From Planctomycetota bacterium (GTDB taxonomy: Bacteria; Planctomycetota; OFTM77): 64,000 nucleotides of DNA. Where the stretch lies: positions 64,877 to 128,876 of the forward strand of contig JAJDCO010000092.1 in NCBI GenBank assembly GCA_029260795.1, read 5' to 3'. Shown here in pieces: positions 32,473-42,612 of this stretch. The translations under genes and the position numbers were made by a program. The notes beneath the pieces were generated by a model. The model did not search any database. It worked only from the letters and a program-made list of their open reading frames with translations, and had not been told where the DNA came from. Every line of letters begins with the position of its first letter. The first letter of the stretch is position 1.

Positions 32473-35184
32473 TCACACCTCGAACTGCTGCTTCAAGAGA
32501 GTTACGCTTAGCCGAACCAGGCCGCGCTCCCTCTCGTGCGCCAGGACTTCGTAGCTGTCGACGTTGAGGATCTTGCTCACCACGGTCAAGAATCCATCAA
32601 AGCGGCTCAGGGGCTTGCCGATGCGTTGTGAGAGCGCGGCTGGAGTCGTCTCGCCGCCGCGTTCGATCAGCGTCGTCAGGAGGAGGCGCATCTCGTCTTC
32701 GGTCGGGCGGTACTTGCGCACCAGCTCGAGCTGGGCCTGGTAGACCTCGGAGGCGAAGAGGGCCTCGAGCCACTCCGGTCCGCTGCCTGTTGGCGCAGCC
32801 TTCGCAGTCTTCGACCTGACTAGCTCGGCGTTCTCGGCCCTCTGCGCTCTCTGTGTCCTCTGCGGTTCCTTCTTCTGGCTGGTCGGCGTCTTTGCCGCCG
32901 TCAGCGTTGCCTTTCCAGTGATGCCAAACGTACCCTGCCCCTCGATCCGGCGGTGAGTCGCCGCCAACCACCAGTCCGGTGCCGGCAGCGCGATCTCGTC
33001 CAGCCCGGGCACCTCGGAGCCGGGCGCGGTCAGGAACACCAGCGGGGCAATCAGCTCTTGGGGCGTGATGCCCCCGTGGTAGCCGTTGGCCGTGCCCTTC
33101 GTGTACCGGATCTCCTCGTCCCAGGGCACGACGATCGAGTCGCCCGAGGCTCCCAGCACCCGCATCCCGCGCAGCTCGATCTCGCCTTCGGCGACCTTGC
33201 CGCCCGGTCCTCGCCAGCGTCCGCTGGCGCCCGATTGCTCGATCACGCGCTCGTAGCGGGTCTCGCGGTGGTAGACGTGACCGTGGTCGCTGGCCAGGAC
33301 GACGAAGCGGTCGGCGTCGAAGGCGGCTCGGATCAGAGCGCCCAGCGGCCGGATGCGGTCGATCGTCCAGCGCTCGCGGGTTTGCTGGGCGCCTTTCAAA
33401 TGATCATCCACCGCGTTGACCACCACCGCGACGACTTTGCGGTTCTCGTCGGCGATCGCCGCCTCGACGTCCTTCTGGAGCCGTCCCCGGCCACCATCGG
33501 TCAGCTCGGCCTTGTGGAAGAGCAGCGGCGGGTGGCTCTTTTTGCTGGTCGAACACAGCGCCGCGTGCTCAGCGAAGGCCGGCTTCTCCTGCGCTTGCGT
33601 CCCCTGCATCAGCTCACCGGCGAAGAAGCTCGCCCGCGAGATCTCGGTCACTGTCGGGAGCGTCGCCACCACCGGCGCCACGCCGTCACCATCGGGCCAG
33701 GCCAACGTCGCCAGGTGCTGCCGGCTCGCGTCCTCGATCAGCTCGTGGGCGATCGGCCAGCTCATGCCGTCCAACAGGATCACGAGCACCGGTCGCTTCT
33801 TGGCCACCGGCGCCACGAGCCTTCCGAGCGCCTGCTCGATCGGCACGACGCCGTCACCGCCCCCTTGGAGCCAGTCCGCGGCCGACAGCGCGAACTCGCG
33901 GTTCCAGTCTCGGCGCCGCCCATAGACCGCGTCCTCGAGATCCGAGTACGCCTGCGACAGCTTCGGTAGGTCTTCGCCGCTGACCAGGGCCTCGCGGGCT
34001 CGGTCCACCCAGGACAGCTCGGTGAGGTACTCGCCGCATCGATCGGCGAAGCTGGGGCAATCCGTAGTCTCCGTGCGGAGCCACTCCAGCAGCCGAAAGG
34101 CGTGCTCCGCGCGCTCGAGGTGCGGGCGGCGCCCGACTGCGACATGGTCACGCACGCGATCCAAAGCGTCCCGCGCTACTCCTCGGCCTTCCGGCGACTT
34201 CAACGCCGCCGCGACCGCGGTGCCGTATTCCTCCAACCGCTGCCGGTACCCCAGCTCGGTCAAAGGACTAGCCGCGGCTTCCTCCACCAGATCGAGCTCA
34301 CGCATCAGCTCGTCGGCTCGGCGGAGCGCCTCTCGGAGCTCGGGCGTCACCGAATCGTCGTCCGCGGCCCAGCGGACGATTCTCTCGGCGCTCTCGGCGA
34401 GGGCACTGCCGGCCGCGGCCGAAACCGCCACCCGCTTGCCCTTGAGGCGTTGCCAGGCATCTCGGCGTGCGCCCTCTTTCGGCTCGCCGTCTCCGAAGAG
34501 GACACCGCACACCACCGCCAGGGCGAAGACCGACTCGTCGGAGTCCCTCTGCAGCTCGAGGATCAGCTCGCCGGGCTCGAAGGCCCGCTCTGCCACGTAT
34601 CGGTCGATTGCCTTCTGGAGATCCGGCCCCAGTCCGCGATACCGGGCGCGCCCGCGCTCCTCGAGCGTCCAGCGAAGGAGCGTCTCGACGTCGAGGGGTC
34701 CCTCGGGCACGCCCAACGCCACCCGCAGCAGCTCCGACCAGACGCGCTCAGCATCGAGGATGCCCGAGACCACGGGCAGGTACCCGCTCGCCGGCGCGTA
34801 CTCGACCAGCGCCTCGGCGACGGACCGATCGACCAGGCTCGGGTCGACCTGCCGCGCGCTGAAGAGGTGCAGCACCGCCTGCCAGGTATCGACCGAGAAC
34901 AGCTTCGCCCTCGCCAGCCGCGCTAGGACATCTCCGCCAACGCGGCCTTCGGTCAACGGCGTCAGCAGCACGAAGGGCTGCGACTCGTCCTCGGCCTCGA
35001 GCAGGGCTTCGCGCACCTCGAGTGCCGTCGCGGCTTGCCGCACGGGATACGACTGACCGTCCACCTGAATCTCGGCCGGGCCTTCCCACGGCCCCGTCAA
35101 GTGGAACCCGAAGCACAAGGCCTCGGGATCCCTCCCGCGGAGCGCGGCGACCTGGCTCTCGAGATACTGCGGGCTGACGGTCAT
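32473..35184 (-). CDS. pglZ: BREX type 2 alkaline-phosphatase-fold protein PglZ
   Basis: A 903-residue PglZ. The phosphatase-type core has VLVILLDGMSWPIAHELI near residue 468 (metal-binding Asp), LPTVTEISRASFFAGEL near 508 and VVLASDHGHVYHRETR near 632 (His/Asp ligands). The 450-residue helical N-terminus is typical of type 2 PglZ. Residues about 771-787 (KKEPQRTQRAQRAENAE) are the translation of a single REPIN arm, sitting in the linker before the C-terminal winged-helix-like domain (GPEWLEALFASEVYQAQLEL). The insertion keeps the frame. The gene starts 4 bp after the pglY stop, so the two are co-translated. Confidence 0.9.
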   Translation of the reverse strand: MTVSPQYLESQVAALRGRDPEALCFGFHLTGPWEGPAEIQVDGQSYPVRQAATALEVREALLEAEDESQPFVLLTPLTEGRVGGDVLARLARAKLFSVDTWQAVLHLFSARQVDPSLVDRSVAEALVEYAPASGYLPVVSGILDAERVWSELLRVALGVPEGPLDVETLLRWTLEERGRARYRGLGPDLQKAIDRYVAERAFEPGELILELQRDSDESVFALAVVCGVLFGDGEPKEGARRDAWQRLKGKRVAVSAAAGSALAESAERIVRWAADDDSVTPELREALRRADELMRELDLVEEAAASPLTELGYRQRLEEYGTAVAAALKSPEGRGVARDALDRVRDHVAVGRRPHLERAEHAFRLLEWLRTETTDCPSFADRCGEYLTELSWVDRAREALVSGEDLPKLSQAYSDLEDAVYGRRRDWNREFALSAADWLQGGGDGVVPIEQALGRLVAPVAKKRPVLVILLDGMSWPIAHELIEDASRQHLATLAWPDGDGVAPVVATLPTVTEISRASFFAGELMQGTQAQEKPAFAEHAALCSTSKKSHPPLLFHKAELTDGGRGRLQKDVEAAIADENRKVVAVVVNAVDDHLKGAQQTRERWTIDRIRPLGALIRAAFDADRFVVLASDHGHVYHRETRYERVIEQSGASGRWRGPGGKVAEGEIELRGMRVLGASGDSIVVPWDEEIRYTKGTANGYHGGITPQELIAPLVFLTAPGSEVPGLDEIALPAPDWWLAATHRRIEGQGTFGITGKATLTAAKTPTSQKKEPQRTQRAQRAENAELVRSKTAKAAPTGSGPEWLEALFASEVYQAQLELVRKYRPTEDEMRLLLTTLIERGGETTPAALSQRIGKPLSRFDGFLTVVSKILNVDSYEVLAHERERGLVRLSVTLLKQQFEV
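32838..32866 (-). repeat. Single REPIN arm inside pglZ
   Basis: CCCTCTGCGCTCTCTGTGTC followed by CTCTGCGGT matches the right arm of the REPIN family with two changes. It is read in frame as PQRTQRAQR. Confidence 0.85.
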
Positions 35185-35188
35185 CGGC

Positions 35189-38100
35189 TCAGTGCTTCTT
35201 CCTCAGCGTCCAGCTCACGTCGATACGATGGGTTTCGTCTCTCAGCTTCTCGGTCAAACCGTGCGCGAGCTTCTCCCAGCCGGCGCGGTCCAGCGCCGTT
35301 CGATCGCCAGACTCGACGACGCCTGGCCTCGGGTCAGGATCAAGATCAGGATCAGGATCCGGCGTCAGCAGCCGGATGCCTGCCGTCTTGAACGACCCGA
35401 TCGCCTCCCGGAGCGACGCCTCGTACTCGTCGGCCCGGAACGCGGCCCGGAGATCCTCGAGCAGACCCTGCGCGGCATTCTGCCGCCCATCCCCGAGTCG
35501 CTCCAGCCCCTCGACCAGCTCCCACTCGAGGCCCTGCACTGCCGCCGCCACGTCACTCGCCGACTTCATGCTCTTGCCGAGCACCCGCGCGTCGCTCTCG
35601 CCCGCCTTCGCCAGCGCCGCGACGCAGCCCAGGGCATCCGATTTCTGGATCTCGGCCATCAGGCTCTCGACCACCTCGGCCGTCCCGAGGCGCGCGACGT
35701 CTCCGTCGATCTTCAATCGCGACGCACCCTCGCGGACCGCATCCACCAGCTCCCGGCAGCTCACCGCAAGCTGCTCGGCCAGCTCGCCAACGTCCTGTGC
35801 CATCGCGCTCAAGCTGCTGGCGCTCGGGTACCGGGAGTACGTCTTGCCCATCAGGTGCCCGGCCATCGTCGTCGCGCGCGTCCAATCGTCCTCACTCGGC
35901 AAGGCCGTCTGGCGCAGCTCGGCCTCGTCGGGCAGCTTGCCGATCTCTCCCGGCCAACTGCCGCCGTGCAGCGTGATGCTCCGATCGGTCTGGTCGGCGT
36001 AGCTCAGGATCAACAGGTCCTGAACGTCGCGGGGCAGCCCGCGCGGCTTGGGGTCGTCGATCCAGCGGCGCAGGTCGGCGACGGTCGGCTCCTTGCGGCC
36101 GACCTGCTCGCTCTTCTTGCCGAAGTGCATCCGCCAGTCCTTGCCCATCACGAAGTGGGTGTCGCCCATGACGCCCATCCCGAGCGGCACGGCGATCTGG
36201 AGCAGGATCTTGCGCACCGGCTTGCTCTCGACGAAGACCCGGCCGCCCTCGAGGCGATTCGCTTCCTGCACCACTTCGAGCACCTTCCGCAGGTCGCCGG
36301 TCTTCACCTCGCGCTCGAGCTCGGGGTGGGCCGGGTACTGCGACTCCAGGGCCTGGCCCAGCAGATGCTCCATTGCTCCCTTCAGATCCGCGCCGACGGG
36401 CGGCTGCGGCTGGAAGTGGTGCAGCGAGAGGAAGCGCTCGTCGGCCATCTCATAGGAATCGTCGAGCCAGCCCGAATCCGCTTGGCGCACACCGTAGGAC
36501 GCCTCGAGCGCCTGGTGCAGCTTGTGGCGCAGCGCCGACTGCTGGCTCTGGAGCACGACCTTGGCCGAGACGCGGTCCTGCGGCGAGAGGTGGCGCGTGT
36601 ACTGCGCGAAGGTGTCGTCGCTCGACAGCACGTGATCCAGCACCACCAGCTTGCCGAGCTCGCGCTGCAGGGTGCGCGAGAAGAAGCTCGGCAGCCACAC
36701 CAGCGTGTGCGTCAGCTCCTGATCGGCGCGGTAGCGCTCGACGCGCTCGACGTCCTCGCGCGGGTTGTGCCCTTCCTGATCGAACGGGAAGTCCACGACC
36801 AGCTTCCAGTCCTCGCCCTCCTGCGTCAGCACGGCGTCGTTGGCCTCGCGGACGTTGGTGAAGACGATGTCGACGTTCCGCTTCGTCCCTCGCCAGAGGT
36901 ACCCGTGGCTCAAATACAGGCTGTCCGTATCCACGACGCCCAGCGAGTCGAAGAGCATCGCCCGCAGCTTGCGCTGGCGGTTGCCGAGGTTGTCAGCCTG
37001 CTTGGCCTGATCGAGGATCGCCTCGGTGTCGACGCCCGAGAGCTGCAGCGAGATCGTCGGGTTCGTCGACTCGCCCTGGATGCGGATCTCACCGACCTGG
37101 CCCGCCCACTTCTGGAGCTTGGTCAGGACCAGCATGCCCTCGCGGCCCGGGATCGGCGAGTTGATGGTGCCGTGGTTGAGGGCGGCGAGGCGAGCGGGGG
37201 TGAGGTTCTTGAGGGACTCGACCTCGGGGACGAGGGCGGCGAGGAGGAGGGTCTTGATCAGGCGATCGTCGCGGCGAAAGGCTGCCAGGCGCTTCTGCAC
37301 CTCGGGGTCCTTCGAGCCGGCGTCGTGCTCCAGGTCGATGCCGTGCTCGGCCGCCAGCAGGGGAAGCAGCTTGCTCTGGTAGAGCTTGCGCGCCTTCTCG
37401 AACTCCTGGTCCACGCCGCGGGTCAGCGCCTCTTCGCCGTAGGCCACCTGGTCCCACAGGTCGCCGACCGGGACGACCTGGCCGAGCTCGAGGGTGTCCC
37501 GCTGGTCGACCAGGAGCTGCAGCATGATCTTGAGCGCGGTGCGCTCGCGCTGGAGGGCGGACGAGACCGCGACCAGGGTCTGCATCAGGGCCGGGCTGAA
37601 GGGGTAGACCTTGCGGAACATGTCCCGGTCGGCCTCGTGGGTGACGAGGACGTCCATGACCTCGTCGCGAATCTGGGTGGTCTGCGCAAATGCGCGATCG
37701 AGCTCGGCGCGGCTGCTGGCATCCCGGGGCTTGAGCACGCGCTTCTCGGCGATGGTGGGCAGGTTGCGGTCCTCGAGCGTGATGGTCTCGAACCGGCCTT
37801 CCCAGTGCTTGAGGATGTCGGTGAAGTTCAGCTCCATCGCCCCGGTCAGCCGCTCGCCGACGAGCTCGCGCAGGTCGCGCTGGCGCGCGATGAAGCTGAC
37901 GATGGGCACGGGGCGCTCGGCGCTCTGGGCCTCGACCAGCTTGTTGAGCTTCTGCCCTTCGCGCTGGACGAAGTCGATGTTGGCCGAGTGGCTGGCGAGC
38001 CACAGGATGAGCTCGTCGAGGAAGAGGAGGAGCGCGTCGTAGCCCAGGGTCTTGGCGTGCTGGCTGATCAGGCTGAGCCCTTGGTCGAGGGGCAGGTAGT

Positions 38101-38818
38101 CGCCCTGACCGGCTTGGCGATACGCGGTGTAGATGCGCTCGACGAGGTCGGCCACGAGCTGCTGGCGCTCGGGGTCGCCCGAGCTGGCGCGCAGCGCATC
38201 GTCGAAGCGTCCGGCCGTCCAGGCGCCGCCCGCTCCCTGTAGCGTGCCCCATTTCCCATCGCCGCCGCCGTCCGTCCCGCGATTGAGCCGGCCGAAGAAG
38301 GCCTCGTCGCCCTGCTCGGCGCGGTCCTTCTCGGCGTTCTCGAGGATCGAGTCCCCGATCCACACCCCGGGCGGCGGCTGATCGGGATGGTGCTTGCGCA
38401 CGTGCGCGGCGTAGCCGCCGAGGATGGCCGTCTCCATGTTCGTCGCGCCGATCATGTGGTAGGGCACGAGCAGGAATCTCTTGCCCTCGATCCAGCGATG
38501 GTCGGCGGCGAGCCGGGCGAGCTCGGGCTTCTTCTGGAGGGCGGCGTGGCCTTTCAGGAGGAGGAAGAGGATCGCCATGAAGTGTGACTTACCCGAGCCA
38601 AAGCTGCCGTGCAGGTACGTCGCCTTGCTGCTCCGAGCATCGAGCGCCGAGCGAATGAAGGTGAGCGCCCGCTCGAAGCACTTCTCGAGCTGCTCGGTGA
38701 CGACATACTGCTCGACCGTCGGCTCCGGCCGCGTGACTCCCTCGGCCAAGTTGAGGACGAAGTCGCCCCGATGGACGGACTTCGGCAGATCGAGCAGCTC
38801 ACTGATCAGTCGTGGCAT
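35189..38818 (-). CDS. pglY: BREX type 2 ATPase PglY
   Basis: A 1209-residue P-loop ATPase: YLHGSFGSGKSHFMAILFLL (Walker A, about 71) and YDALLLFLDELILWLASH (Walker B, about 260). It fills the BrxC/PglY role of type 2 BREX, probably a large AAA+ scaffold acting with PglX and PglZ. Near the C-terminus a hexanucleotide repeat (TCAGGA and variants, 35333-35360) encodes alternating DPDPDLDPDP; being a multiple of three it could change length without a frameshift. It begins 119 bp after the pglX stop. Confidence 0.9.
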   Translation of the reverse strand: MPRLISELLDLPKSVHRGDFVLNLAEGVTRPEPTVEQYVVTEQLEKCFERALTFIRSALDARSSKATYLHGSFGSGKSHFMAILFLLLKGHAALQKKPELARLAADHRWIEGKRFLLVPYHMIGATNMETAILGGYAAHVRKHHPDQPPPGVWIGDSILENAEKDRAEQGDEAFFGRLNRGTDGGGDGKWGTLQGAGGAWTAGRFDDALRASSGDPERQQLVADLVERIYTAYRQAGQGDYLPLDQGLSLISQHAKTLGYDALLLFLDELILWLASHSANIDFVQREGQKLNKLVEAQSAERPVPIVSFIARQRDLRELVGERLTGAMELNFTDILKHWEGRFETITLEDRNLPTIAEKRVLKPRDASSRAELDRAFAQTTQIRDEVMDVLVTHEADRDMFRKVYPFSPALMQTLVAVSSALQRERTALKIMLQLLVDQRDTLELGQVVPVGDLWDQVAYGEEALTRGVDQEFEKARKLYQSKLLPLLAAEHGIDLEHDAGSKDPEVQKRLAAFRRDDRLIKTLLLAALVPEVESLKNLTPARLAALNHGTINSPIPGREGMLVLTKLQKWAGQVGEIRIQGESTNPTISLQLSGVDTEAILDQAKQADNLGNRQRKLRAMLFDSLGVVDTDSLYLSHGYLWRGTKRNVDIVFTNVREANDAVLTQEGEDWKLVVDFPFDQEGHNPREDVERVERYRADQELTHTLVWLPSFFSRTLQRELGKLVVLDHVLSSDDTFAQYTRHLSPQDRVSAKVVLQSQQSALRHKLHQALEASYGVRQADSGWLDDSYEMADERFLSLHHFQPQPPVGADLKGAMEHLLGQALESQYPAHPELEREVKTGDLRKVLEVVQEANRLEGGRVFVESKPVRKILLQIAVPLGMGVMGDTHFVMGKDWRMHFGKKSEQVGRKEPTVADLRRWIDDPKPRGLPRDVQDLLILSYADQTDRSITLHGGSWPGEIGKLPDEAELRQTALPSEDDWTRATTMAGHLMGKTYSRYPSASSLSAMAQDVGELAEQLAVSCRELVDAVREGASRLKIDGDVARLGTAEVVESLMAEIQKSDALGCVAALAKAGESDARVLGKSMKSASDVAAAVQGLEWELVEGLERLGDGRQNAAQGLLEDLRAAFRADEYEASLREAIGSFKTAGIRLLTPDPDPDLDPDPRPGVVESGDRTALDRAGWEKLAHGLTEKLRDETHRIDVSWTLRKKH

Positions 38819-38937
38819 GATTCTCAGCTTTCAGGGGCAGTCCAATCGCAATCTTTCTCGTTTTGGTGGCCACACACCACGCTCCAACGCTTATCGAATC
38901 ACAGATCACTGCTCACCTTTCCCATCCGGCCACCGAA

Positions 38938-41900
38938 TCACCGCTTACCTTTCACAGGAAGCCACCCCCGCACCTCCTCCAGCGTGAACCCCAGCTCCCG
39001 CGCCTCGGTCTCCAGGAAGGTCTTGAAGTAGTCGCCCATCCGGAGCTGGTACTCGGGGTCGAGCTCATTGTGCCACTGGAGGAGCCAGGGCACGAGCTGG
39101 TCGAGGCCGGCGAGGAGCGGCTGGAGCCGCTCGGGCGACCAGCCCTCCTGCGACTTCATACGCTCGTAGTAGGCGGCGATCGCCTGAGCCTGCTGCAACT
39201 GATCGTACCCAGCCCAGAGCACGACCAGGGTGGGGTCGCCATCGCGCTCGCAGTGCGGGAACGAGATGAATCGCTCCTTGGGCACGTCCAGCTTGCCGCG
39301 CAGCCGCCAGTAGTCCTGCTTGAGGAAGTCCGACGACTTGTACTTTGGCGGGACCGGGATGTCCCCGACGCTGTCGCCGCGATCCTCGGCCCGCTGCAGC
39401 TCCCAAGTTCGCTCCCAAACCTCGCGCTTGCGGAGGCCGGGGGCCTTGTACCGGAGGATCGAAAGGAACGGGACGGACTGGGCCTGCACGATCTCGCCGA
39501 CGAGCGCACCGAGGTCGAAGTCGCTCCGACCGCGGTAGAGTTCGCCAAGTTTCGTGATGCGGGGGTGATCACCTGCCATCTCAGCGATCCCACTGACCGA
39601 CCTGAGCTCGGAGCCAGACCCGCCTCGAGGCCAGAAAGTGGGCTCTTCCAAGCAGGTCACCAGAGCTTCCTTCAGCGCTCGCTTCTCCCCATCGTCCCAG
39701 CTGGGCCAGTTCCATCGACGCTTGTGCTCCCGACTTTCAACAAGGGCGATGTCGGCGTCGTTCAGTATTCGATCAACTCGCCTTTGCAGGACATCGCGGT
39801 AGCTCGTTGGAAGCTCGTCAGGCACGACCGTGACGGCAGTGGAGCCGTGCCTGTTGAACCACTCGGCTTCCTCGCTGCCATCCTTGACCTTCTGGGCAAG
39901 AACGATCTCGAAGGCTCGCTGACCAAGCTGCAATTCCGGGAGGACCTGCTGGACGGTCAGAAGCCCGGCCTCGTCATCCGTGAGCAAACCGTGCAGACGA
40001 TAGCTCTCCCAATCAAGCTCCTCTTGCAGGAAGACCATCTTTGCTCGAAGCGCTGAGGACTGCTTCCTCGCTTGGTCGAGCCTTTCGCGGGAAACCCTCT
40101 CATCGAAGACGAGCTGATTCGGATGGAGATTGAGTTCCTCGCGAGCCAAGCGGTCAAGCTCTCGTACGCGCTCGAGCGCTCCTCGCAGATCATTTGGCAA
40201 AGGGAACTTCTCGAGCTGTGTCCCGGCAAACTCGAAGCGCTCTTCCCATAGGTTCTTTCTTACTCTTGCACCCGACTGACCAACCTGATCTCCGCCCTTC
40301 GGGAAGAACACCTGCTTCATCCAGAAGCACGCCACCGAGCTGTTCAGCAGGCCGAGCAGGGCGAGGTGGTCGTCCTCGGTGGCGTCCGGGGGGAGCTTGA
40401 TGACGGGGGCGGAGCGGTTGAAGACCTTGCCGCCGCGGTCGAGGACGAAGTGGTTGTGCGTCGCGACGAAGGCGAACGCGATGGACAGCGGCGTGCGGTA
40501 GCGATCCGGTGGGATCTGGTGGTACTCCCAATAAGGACGCCCGCATTCCTTGTAGCTTCGCTTGCTGAAGTCCCGGCGCCCCTCGAGCGTACTTCGCAGT
40601 CGCCACAGCTTCCGCTGGATGGACGGCTCGTGCTGGAGCTCGATTTGGGGACTGTAGGGAAAGATGGCCTCCGCCGACGATTCGAGTGACCAGTCTCTCA
40701 CTTCCTCGCCAGTAACCAGTGGGCGGTGCATCCCCTCGGGAATGGAGTCAAGCTGCCAGTGACCCGGTGGGAAGAGGAATGCTTCGTCCTCCCCAAGAAT
40801 CGCTCCGAATCCGATGCTGACGACGTGATCGCCGAGCTTCGAATCCGCCGCGGCCTCGATTCGCTCCTTGAGCTCCAGTGCGCCTCCGCCAGTCAATGCC
40901 CAGGGATGACTGGCTAGATCATCCCTCTCGAGGTCTGCAACCGAGACGAACTCCGACTCCGAACCCGGCTTGTCGAGCTGCTCGAGGATCGCGGACCAGA
41001 CCAGGCCCTTCGCTGGGTCGTCCGGCGTCTTCGGCTCACCGCGAATGCCGAGCACCGCACGCACGCTCAACGAGACCGGCGTCCGGTTCCGCCCAAACAG
41101 GATCACCGTCGGCGTGCCGTGCCCGGGGATGTAAGCCCCCGACGTGTCGATGATCGTCTCGAGCTCGACGCTCGGGAGGAGCTCCTCGATGAGCTTTTTG
41201 CCGAACTCGCGCTTCATGAACGAGTTCGCAACGATCATCCCGACGTGCCCGACCCGCTCGCCACCATCGGTGACACAGAGCCGGAAGAAGCGCTCCACGA
41301 ACGGCACGACGAGCGCATACTTCCGGTGACAGGCCGAGTAGCGCTCCCGATAGAGCTGATTGAGCGCCTTATCCTTCACCGTGATGTACGGCGGGTTGCC
41401 CACCACGGCATGGTAGGGCTGCCCGAGGATGCGGCGCACCACCTTCGAGTCCTCGAGCGCGAGCGCCGGCTCCGCGAAAACCTCGTCTTCGGTCTCGCCG
41501 AACCAGTCCTTGCCCCGCCCGATCTGCTCCCCCTTCGGATCCCAGGCCGCGCCGTGCAGCAGGCTGTCCCCAACTGCCAGGTTCAGCTTCCACCCCGGTG
41601 CCTCGGCCAGTCGCCGGATACCGCAGACGTGCATGGCGGCCAGGATCAACCGGAACCGCGCGATCGCCACCGCGAACGGGTTCACGTCGACCCCGTGCAC
41701 CGCATCCAGCGCCCGCTGGGCTAGCACGACGGGGTTCCCGCCCGGCTCCTGCTTCTGCCACCGCTCGAACAGCCGATGAAACGCCCCGAGCAGGAAGTGC
41801 CCCGACCCACAGGTCGGATCGATCATCCGCACCGTCTCGAGCCCGAACTCCTCGAGCGCCGGATCGAGCGTGTGATCGAGGATGAACGCCTCGACGAAGT

Positions 41901-42513
41901 CGGGCGTCTGGAGCAGCGCGTACTTCTTCTTCGCCGCCTCCGAGAGCTCCTGGTACAGGTCCCCCAAGAACCGAGTGTCCCCATCCTCGCCGCTGAACGA
42001 CCGCCGAAGCCGCCCGGTCTCGGGATCCACCTCTCGCCAAAACTTGAGCAGCGCCATGGCCCCGTCACCCGAAGGCCCCAGATCCCAGATCGGCGTCCGC
42101 CCCTCCGCGAACAGCTCCCGAGTCGCCGGATGAGCCCCCACGACCCGGAACACGTGCTCGAGATACTCCCGGTCACTGAGCTCCGGCTGCTCCCGAAAGA
42201 ACCCCTCCTGAGCCTCCTCCGCCCGAGCCCCCCGCGCCCCTTCCCCTGCGAGCCAACAGTCCTCGACCAGCCCATTGTCCTCGAGATACCGAACGAACAC
42301 ACACCCCAGCACCCAGGCCACCGCCACCTGGTCAACCCAGTCATCCCGCCAAGCCTCAAACGAAGCCGCCGTCCGCCCAGAATCCCGAGCCTCCCGCCAA
42401 GCCCCCCGGAGCTTCTGATCGACGTCCGAAAGCTCCTGCGAACGCGCGAGCAGATCCTCGGCAACCCGAACCGTCAGGCGCTGCAAATCTTTGATCTCGA
42501 ATACCGGCGTCAT
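38938..42513 (-). CDS. pglX: BREX type 2 adenine-specific methyltransferase PglX
   Basis: A 1191-residue N6-adenine methyltransferase. SAM-binding motif I is MIDPTCGSGHFLLGAFHRLF near residue 230 and the catalytic NPPY is AVVGNPPYITVKDK near 371. The following section (ACHRKYALVVPFVERFF) and the long C-terminal target-recognition and helical region match PglX. In BREX this enzyme marks the host genome and is needed for phage exclusion. The protein is complete. pglW, normally adjacent, is 20 kb upstream, separated by the mosaic region. Confidence 0.92.
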   Translation of the reverse strand: MTPVFEIKDLQRLTVRVAEDLLARSQELSDVDQKLRGAWREARDSGRTAASFEAWRDDWVDQVAVAWVLGCVFVRYLEDNGLVEDCWLAGEGARGARAEEAQEGFFREQPELSDREYLEHVFRVVGAHPATRELFAEGRTPIWDLGPSGDGAMALLKFWREVDPETGRLRRSFSGEDGDTRFLGDLYQELSEAAKKKYALLQTPDFVEAFILDHTLDPALEEFGLETVRMIDPTCGSGHFLLGAFHRLFERWQKQEPGGNPVVLAQRALDAVHGVDVNPFAVAIARFRLILAAMHVCGIRRLAEAPGWKLNLAVGDSLLHGAAWDPKGEQIGRGKDWFGETEDEVFAEPALALEDSKVVRRILGQPYHAVVGNPPYITVKDKALNQLYRERYSACHRKYALVVPFVERFFRLCVTDGGERVGHVGMIVANSFMKREFGKKLIEELLPSVELETIIDTSGAYIPGHGTPTVILFGRNRTPVSLSVRAVLGIRGEPKTPDDPAKGLVWSAILEQLDKPGSESEFVSVADLERDDLASHPWALTGGGALELKERIEAAADSKLGDHVVSIGFGAILGEDEAFLFPPGHWQLDSIPEGMHRPLVTGEEVRDWSLESSAEAIFPYSPQIELQHEPSIQRKLWRLRSTLEGRRDFSKRSYKECGRPYWEYHQIPPDRYRTPLSIAFAFVATHNHFVLDRGGKVFNRSAPVIKLPPDATEDDHLALLGLLNSSVACFWMKQVFFPKGGDQVGQSGARVRKNLWEERFEFAGTQLEKFPLPNDLRGALERVRELDRLAREELNLHPNQLVFDERVSRERLDQARKQSSALRAKMVFLQEELDWESYRLHGLLTDDEAGLLTVQQVLPELQLGQRAFEIVLAQKVKDGSEEAEWFNRHGSTAVTVVPDELPTSYRDVLQRRVDRILNDADIALVESREHKRRWNWPSWDDGEKRALKEALVTCLEEPTFWPRGGSGSELRSVSGIAEMAGDHPRITKLGELYRGRSDFDLGALVGEIVQAQSVPFLSILRYKAPGLRKREVWERTWELQRAEDRGDSVGDIPVPPKYKSSDFLKQDYWRLRGKLDVPKERFISFPHCERDGDPTLVVLWAGYDQLQQAQAIAAYYERMKSQEGWSPERLQPLLAGLDQLVPWLLQWHNELDPEYQLRMGDYFKTFLETEARELGFTLEEVRGWLPVKGKR

Positions 42514-42612
42514 CGTTTCCGGCCTTCCATTCGCCAGAGCCTTCTAGGAAAGCCCTGCCACGAAACTACGGAAGTCCTCGGACCGATAAAGAAACAAGAG
42601 CCGGGGCTGTGT

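Noticed and set aside
35192..38242. 1016-codon plus-strand open frame opposite pglY
   Set aside because: Antisense shadow of a high-GC gene; composition (Arg, Leu, Gln, Val runs) and lack of domains show it is not coding.
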